Shown: piece by piece, positions 61,812 through 64,000 of the stretch
Layout: the number at the start of each line of letters is the position of its first letter
How positions within the stretch are numbered: the first letter of the stretch is position 1
From: Sphingopyxis sp. Root154
GTDB taxonomy: Bacteria; Pseudomonadota; Alphaproteobacteria; Sphingomonadales; Sphingomonadaceae
DNA: 64,000 nt
NCBI RefSeq assembly: GCF_001427105.1
Contig: NZ_LMGI01000004.1
Location: 1-64,000, forward strand
Direction of reading: 5' to 3'
Notes under the pieces: model-generated
Told to the model about the DNA's origin: nothing
What the model saw: only the letters and a program-made list of their open reading frames with translations
Database searches by the model: none
Program-made: the position numbers and the translations under genes

Positions 61812-63968
61812 ATGCTGCGACGGATTTTGCTGGGATTCCTGCTGCTGCTGGTGCTCACCGCCGCCTCGCTCGCGCTCTGGGAGCCGCTGACCGCCGAAGC
61901 GCCCGCCGCGCCCGCCTTCAAGCCCACCGACGTTCGGATTGCGCGCGACAAATTCGGTGTGCCGCATATCTTCGGCAAGACCGACGCCGATGTCGCTTAC
62001 GGCGTTGCCTACGCGCACGCCGAGGATGATTTTTCGACCTTGCAGGAAGTGCTGGCGATGACGCGCGGCCGGGCGGGGGCGATGCTGGGCGAGGATGGTG
62101 CGAAGATCGACTATGCCGAAGCGCTGCTCGGCGTGCGTGCGACCACCGCGCGCGACTGGCCGCGCCTGCCCGCCGATGTGAAGGCGCTGTTCACCGCCTA
62201 TGCCGCGGGGCTCAACCATTATGCCGGAAAACATCCCGATGAGGTGCGCCTGTCGGGACTGTTCCCCGCGACCGGCGAGGATGTCGTCGCGGGTTTCGTG
62301 CTGCGTTCGCCCTTTTTCTTCGGGCTCGATTCGGTGCTCGGCTCGCTCGTCGAGAACAAGGAGATCGGGCGCGAGGGTGGCCCCGCGCTCGATGCGACGG
62401 GCAAGCTGGTGCCGCGCGAACTGACCCCGGTCGGGACCGATCCCGCCGACAATGGATCGAACGGCATGGCGGTCGCGCCCGCGCGCTCGACCGACGGGGC
62501 GACGCGGCTCGTGTCGAACTCGCACCAGCCGTGGACGGGCGGCGTCGCCTGGTACGAACTGGTCGTGCATTCGGAGGAGGGCTGGGATTTCGCCGGCGCG
62601 AACTTCCCCGGCTCGCCTTACCCCTTCCTCGGGCACAATAAATATCTCGGCTGGACCAACACGGTGAACCGGCCCGATCTGATCGACGTCTACAAGCTGG
62701 TGCTCGACGACAGCGGCGAGAAATACCGCTTCGACGGCGCGTGGCGCCCGCTTGAGGAAAAGCGCATCTGGCTGAAGGTCAAGTTCGGCCCGTTCGTGCT
62801 GCCAGTCCCGCGCACCATCTATCGCTCGGTCCATGGGCCGGTGGTTAAGAACGCGAAAGGCGCCTTTGCGATCCGCTATGCCGGGATCGATCAGGCAAAT
62901 ATGGTCACCCAGTATTATAGGTTGAACAAGGCGAAGAGCTTTGCCGAATGGCGCGCGGCGATGGCGGGGCAGGGCGTGCCCGCGACCAATTTCATCTACG
63001 CCGATGCGAAGGGCAATATCGGGCTTTTCTATAATGCGATGTTCCCCGACCGGCAGCCGGGGTTCAACTGGCGCGGCGTTTTGCCCGGCGACACCTCGGC
63101 GGATTTGTGGACGCAGACGCTGCCGTTCGACCGCGTGCCGACGCTGGTCAACCCGCGCTCGGGTTATGTGATGAACGCGAACAACACGCCGTGGGTCGCG
63201 GCGGGGCCGGGCGACGAACTCGATGCCGCGGCCTTCTCGCCGCTGCTGGGGGTCGAGGACGATATGACCAATCGCGGGGTGCGGCTGATCGAGCTGTTCG
63301 AGGCGTCGGGGCAGATCGACGAGGCGCGGCTGAAGGCGATCAAATATGATACCGCCTATGCAAAGACGGGTTATGCGAAGGCGTGGATGGACCGCATGCT
63401 CGCGCTCGACACCAAGAGCGATCCGGCACTGGCGCAGGCGCAAAAACTGCTGCGTCAATGGGACTGGAACCTCGACGGCAGGGGGAAGGGCGACGCGCTG
63501 GCGCTGATGCTACTTCGCCCCGCGAACGGCAGCCATTACCAGCGCCGCGCCGCGCCCGATCCGCGCACGGTGCTGAAAGAGACGGTCGCGCATCTGCAGG
63601 AGCATTTCGACGGGCTCGATCCGAAGCTCGGGACCGTATTGCGATTACGGCATGGTGAGGGCGCGAACCGCGTCGACCTACCGCTCGATGGCGGCAACGA
63701 TACGGTGCGCGCGTCGACCTTGTGGGACGCCGAACCCGACGGGCGGCTGAAGGTGCGCCACGGCGACAGCTTCATCATGTTCGTGACGTGGGATGCGCAG
63801 GGCCGGGTGCACTCGGAATCGATCCAGCCGTTCGGCGCCGCAACGACGCGGCCCGATAGCCCGCACTATAATGATCAGGCGCCCCTGTTCGTGGCGCACA
63901 AGCTGAAGCCTGTGCTGTTCGATCCCGCGGCGCTGAAGGCGGGCGGGGCGCGCTTCTATCGGCCTTGA
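61812..63968 (+). CDS. Penicillin acylase family hydrolase (Ntn hydrolase, S45)
   Basis: A 718-residue N-terminal-nucleophile hydrolase with an N-terminal membrane helix or signal (MLRRILLGFLLLLVLTAASL). The alpha part opens with VRIARDKFGVPHIFGKTDAD. The catalytic serine that becomes the beta-chain N-terminus is in DNGSNGMAVAPARSTDGATR (about residue 216), followed by SNSHQPWTGGVAWYELVVHS. The family cleaves amide bonds such as penicillin G or acyl-homoserine lactones in the periplasm; the substrate here is unknown. ATG at 61812 is preferred over the in-frame ATGs at 61698 and 61767. Confidence 0.92.
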   Translation: MLRRILLGFLLLLVLTAASLALWEPLTAEAPAAPAFKPTDVRIARDKFGVPHIFGKTDADVAYGVAYAHAEDDFSTLQEVLAMTRGRAGAMLGEDGAKIDYAEALLGVRATTARDWPRLPADVKALFTAYAAGLNHYAGKHPDEVRLSGLFPATGEDVVAGFVLRSPFFFGLDSVLGSLVENKEIGREGGPALDATGKLVPRELTPVGTDPADNGSNGMAVAPARSTDGATRLVSNSHQPWTGGVAWYELVVHSEEGWDFAGANFPGSPYPFLGHNKYLGWTNTVNRPDLIDVYKLVLDDSGEKYRFDGAWRPLEEKRIWLKVKFGPFVLPVPRTIYRSVHGPVVKNAKGAFAIRYAGIDQANMVTQYYRLNKAKSFAEWRAAMAGQGVPATNFIYADAKGNIGLFYNAMFPDRQPGFNWRGVLPGDTSADLWTQTLPFDRVPTLVNPRSGYVMNANNTPWVAAGPGDELDAAAFSPLLGVEDDMTNRGVRLIELFEASGQIDEARLKAIKYDTAYAKTGYAKAWMDRMLALDTKSDPALAQAQKLLRQWDWNLDGRGKGDALALMLLRPANGSHYQRRAAPDPRTVLKETVAHLQEHFDGLDPKLGTVLRLRHGEGANRVDLPLDGGNDTVRASTLWDAEPDGRLKVRHGDSFIMFVTWDAQGRVHSESIQPFGAATTRPDSPHYNDQAPLFVAHKLKPVLFDPAALKAGGARFYRP

Positions 63969-64000
63969 AAGCCGGGATTTGCTGTCCTAAACCGTTGATA

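Noticed and set aside
63969..64000. Start of a further gene at the right edge
   Set aside because: Only 32 bases remain after the acylase stop, with no start codon in a supported frame.

Overview
The window is about 64 kb of a GC-rich, gene-dense chromosome from an alphaproteobacterium. Sphingomonadaceae, most likely Sphingopyxis or a close relative, fits best. The support is the GC-rich third codon positions, chains of ATGA/GTGA overlaps, a large TonB-dependent receptor, a DUF2093 gene, an HIG1 protein next to a PduO-type adenosyltransferase, and the intergenic hairpin families. I see no rRNA, tRNA, CRISPR array, prophage or insertion sequence, so this is core chromosome with accessory patches.

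Layout. Bases 1-450 are the tail of a mannitol-dehydrogenase-family gene. Bases 447-9742 hold a divergent LysR regulator and a tightly packed valine-degradation operon: mmsA, a RidA-like gene, a polysaccharide deacetylase, two small lipoproteins including an I78 inhibitor, a second RidA-like gene, isobutyryl-CoA dehydrogenase, 3-hydroxyisobutyryl-CoA hydrolase, a YunG-like gene, enoyl-CoA hydratase and mmsB. Bases 10117-24318 form a CoA-thioester catabolic island. A leftward operon encodes an ACAD11-type acyl-CoA dehydrogenase, a zinc alcohol dehydrogenase, an ACAD11-type phosphotransferase, two SDRs, a serine hydrolase and a FadJ-like fusion. A leftward SDR-MFS pair faces a rightward pair of acyl-CoA dehydrogenases plus an SDR. 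Palindromes with the core TACG-N4-CGTAA sit at the promoters of this island.

Bases 24469-50231 are mostly housekeeping: ppc, an HNH protein, gluQ, HIG1, a cobalamin adenosyltransferase, ergothioneine egtB-egtD, hbd, an epoxide hydrolase, lysozyme-inhibitor-like and crystallin-like secreted proteins, a nucleoside transporter, a queuosine-precursor transporter, argB, yggT, folD, marC, an OmpA lipoprotein, a CNNM/CorC protein, purD, xseA, DUF2093 and an M23 peptidase. Bases 50503-57403 are an unusual patch that looks less GC-rich in places: a TonB-dependent receptor with six cysteine pairs, a sulfotransferase-like gene, a TPR-aspartyl/asparaginyl beta-hydroxylase and a TPR-sulfotransferase in alternating orientation. 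The window ends with clpB under a heat-shock-type promoter, an exported leucyl aminopeptidase and a penicillin-acylase-family hydrolase.

How it fits together. The valine operon turns isobutyryl-CoA into propionyl-CoA. The adenosyltransferase could supply cofactor for methylmalonyl-CoA mutase (not in the window), and PEP carboxylase is anaplerotic. The phosphotransferase plus ACAD11-like pair suggests that the second island degrades 4-hydroxyacyl-CoAs through a phosphorylated intermediate. The receptor-hydroxylase-sulfotransferase patch could couple uptake to modification of a peptide or protein. These last two are inferences and are the best candidates here for undescribed biology.
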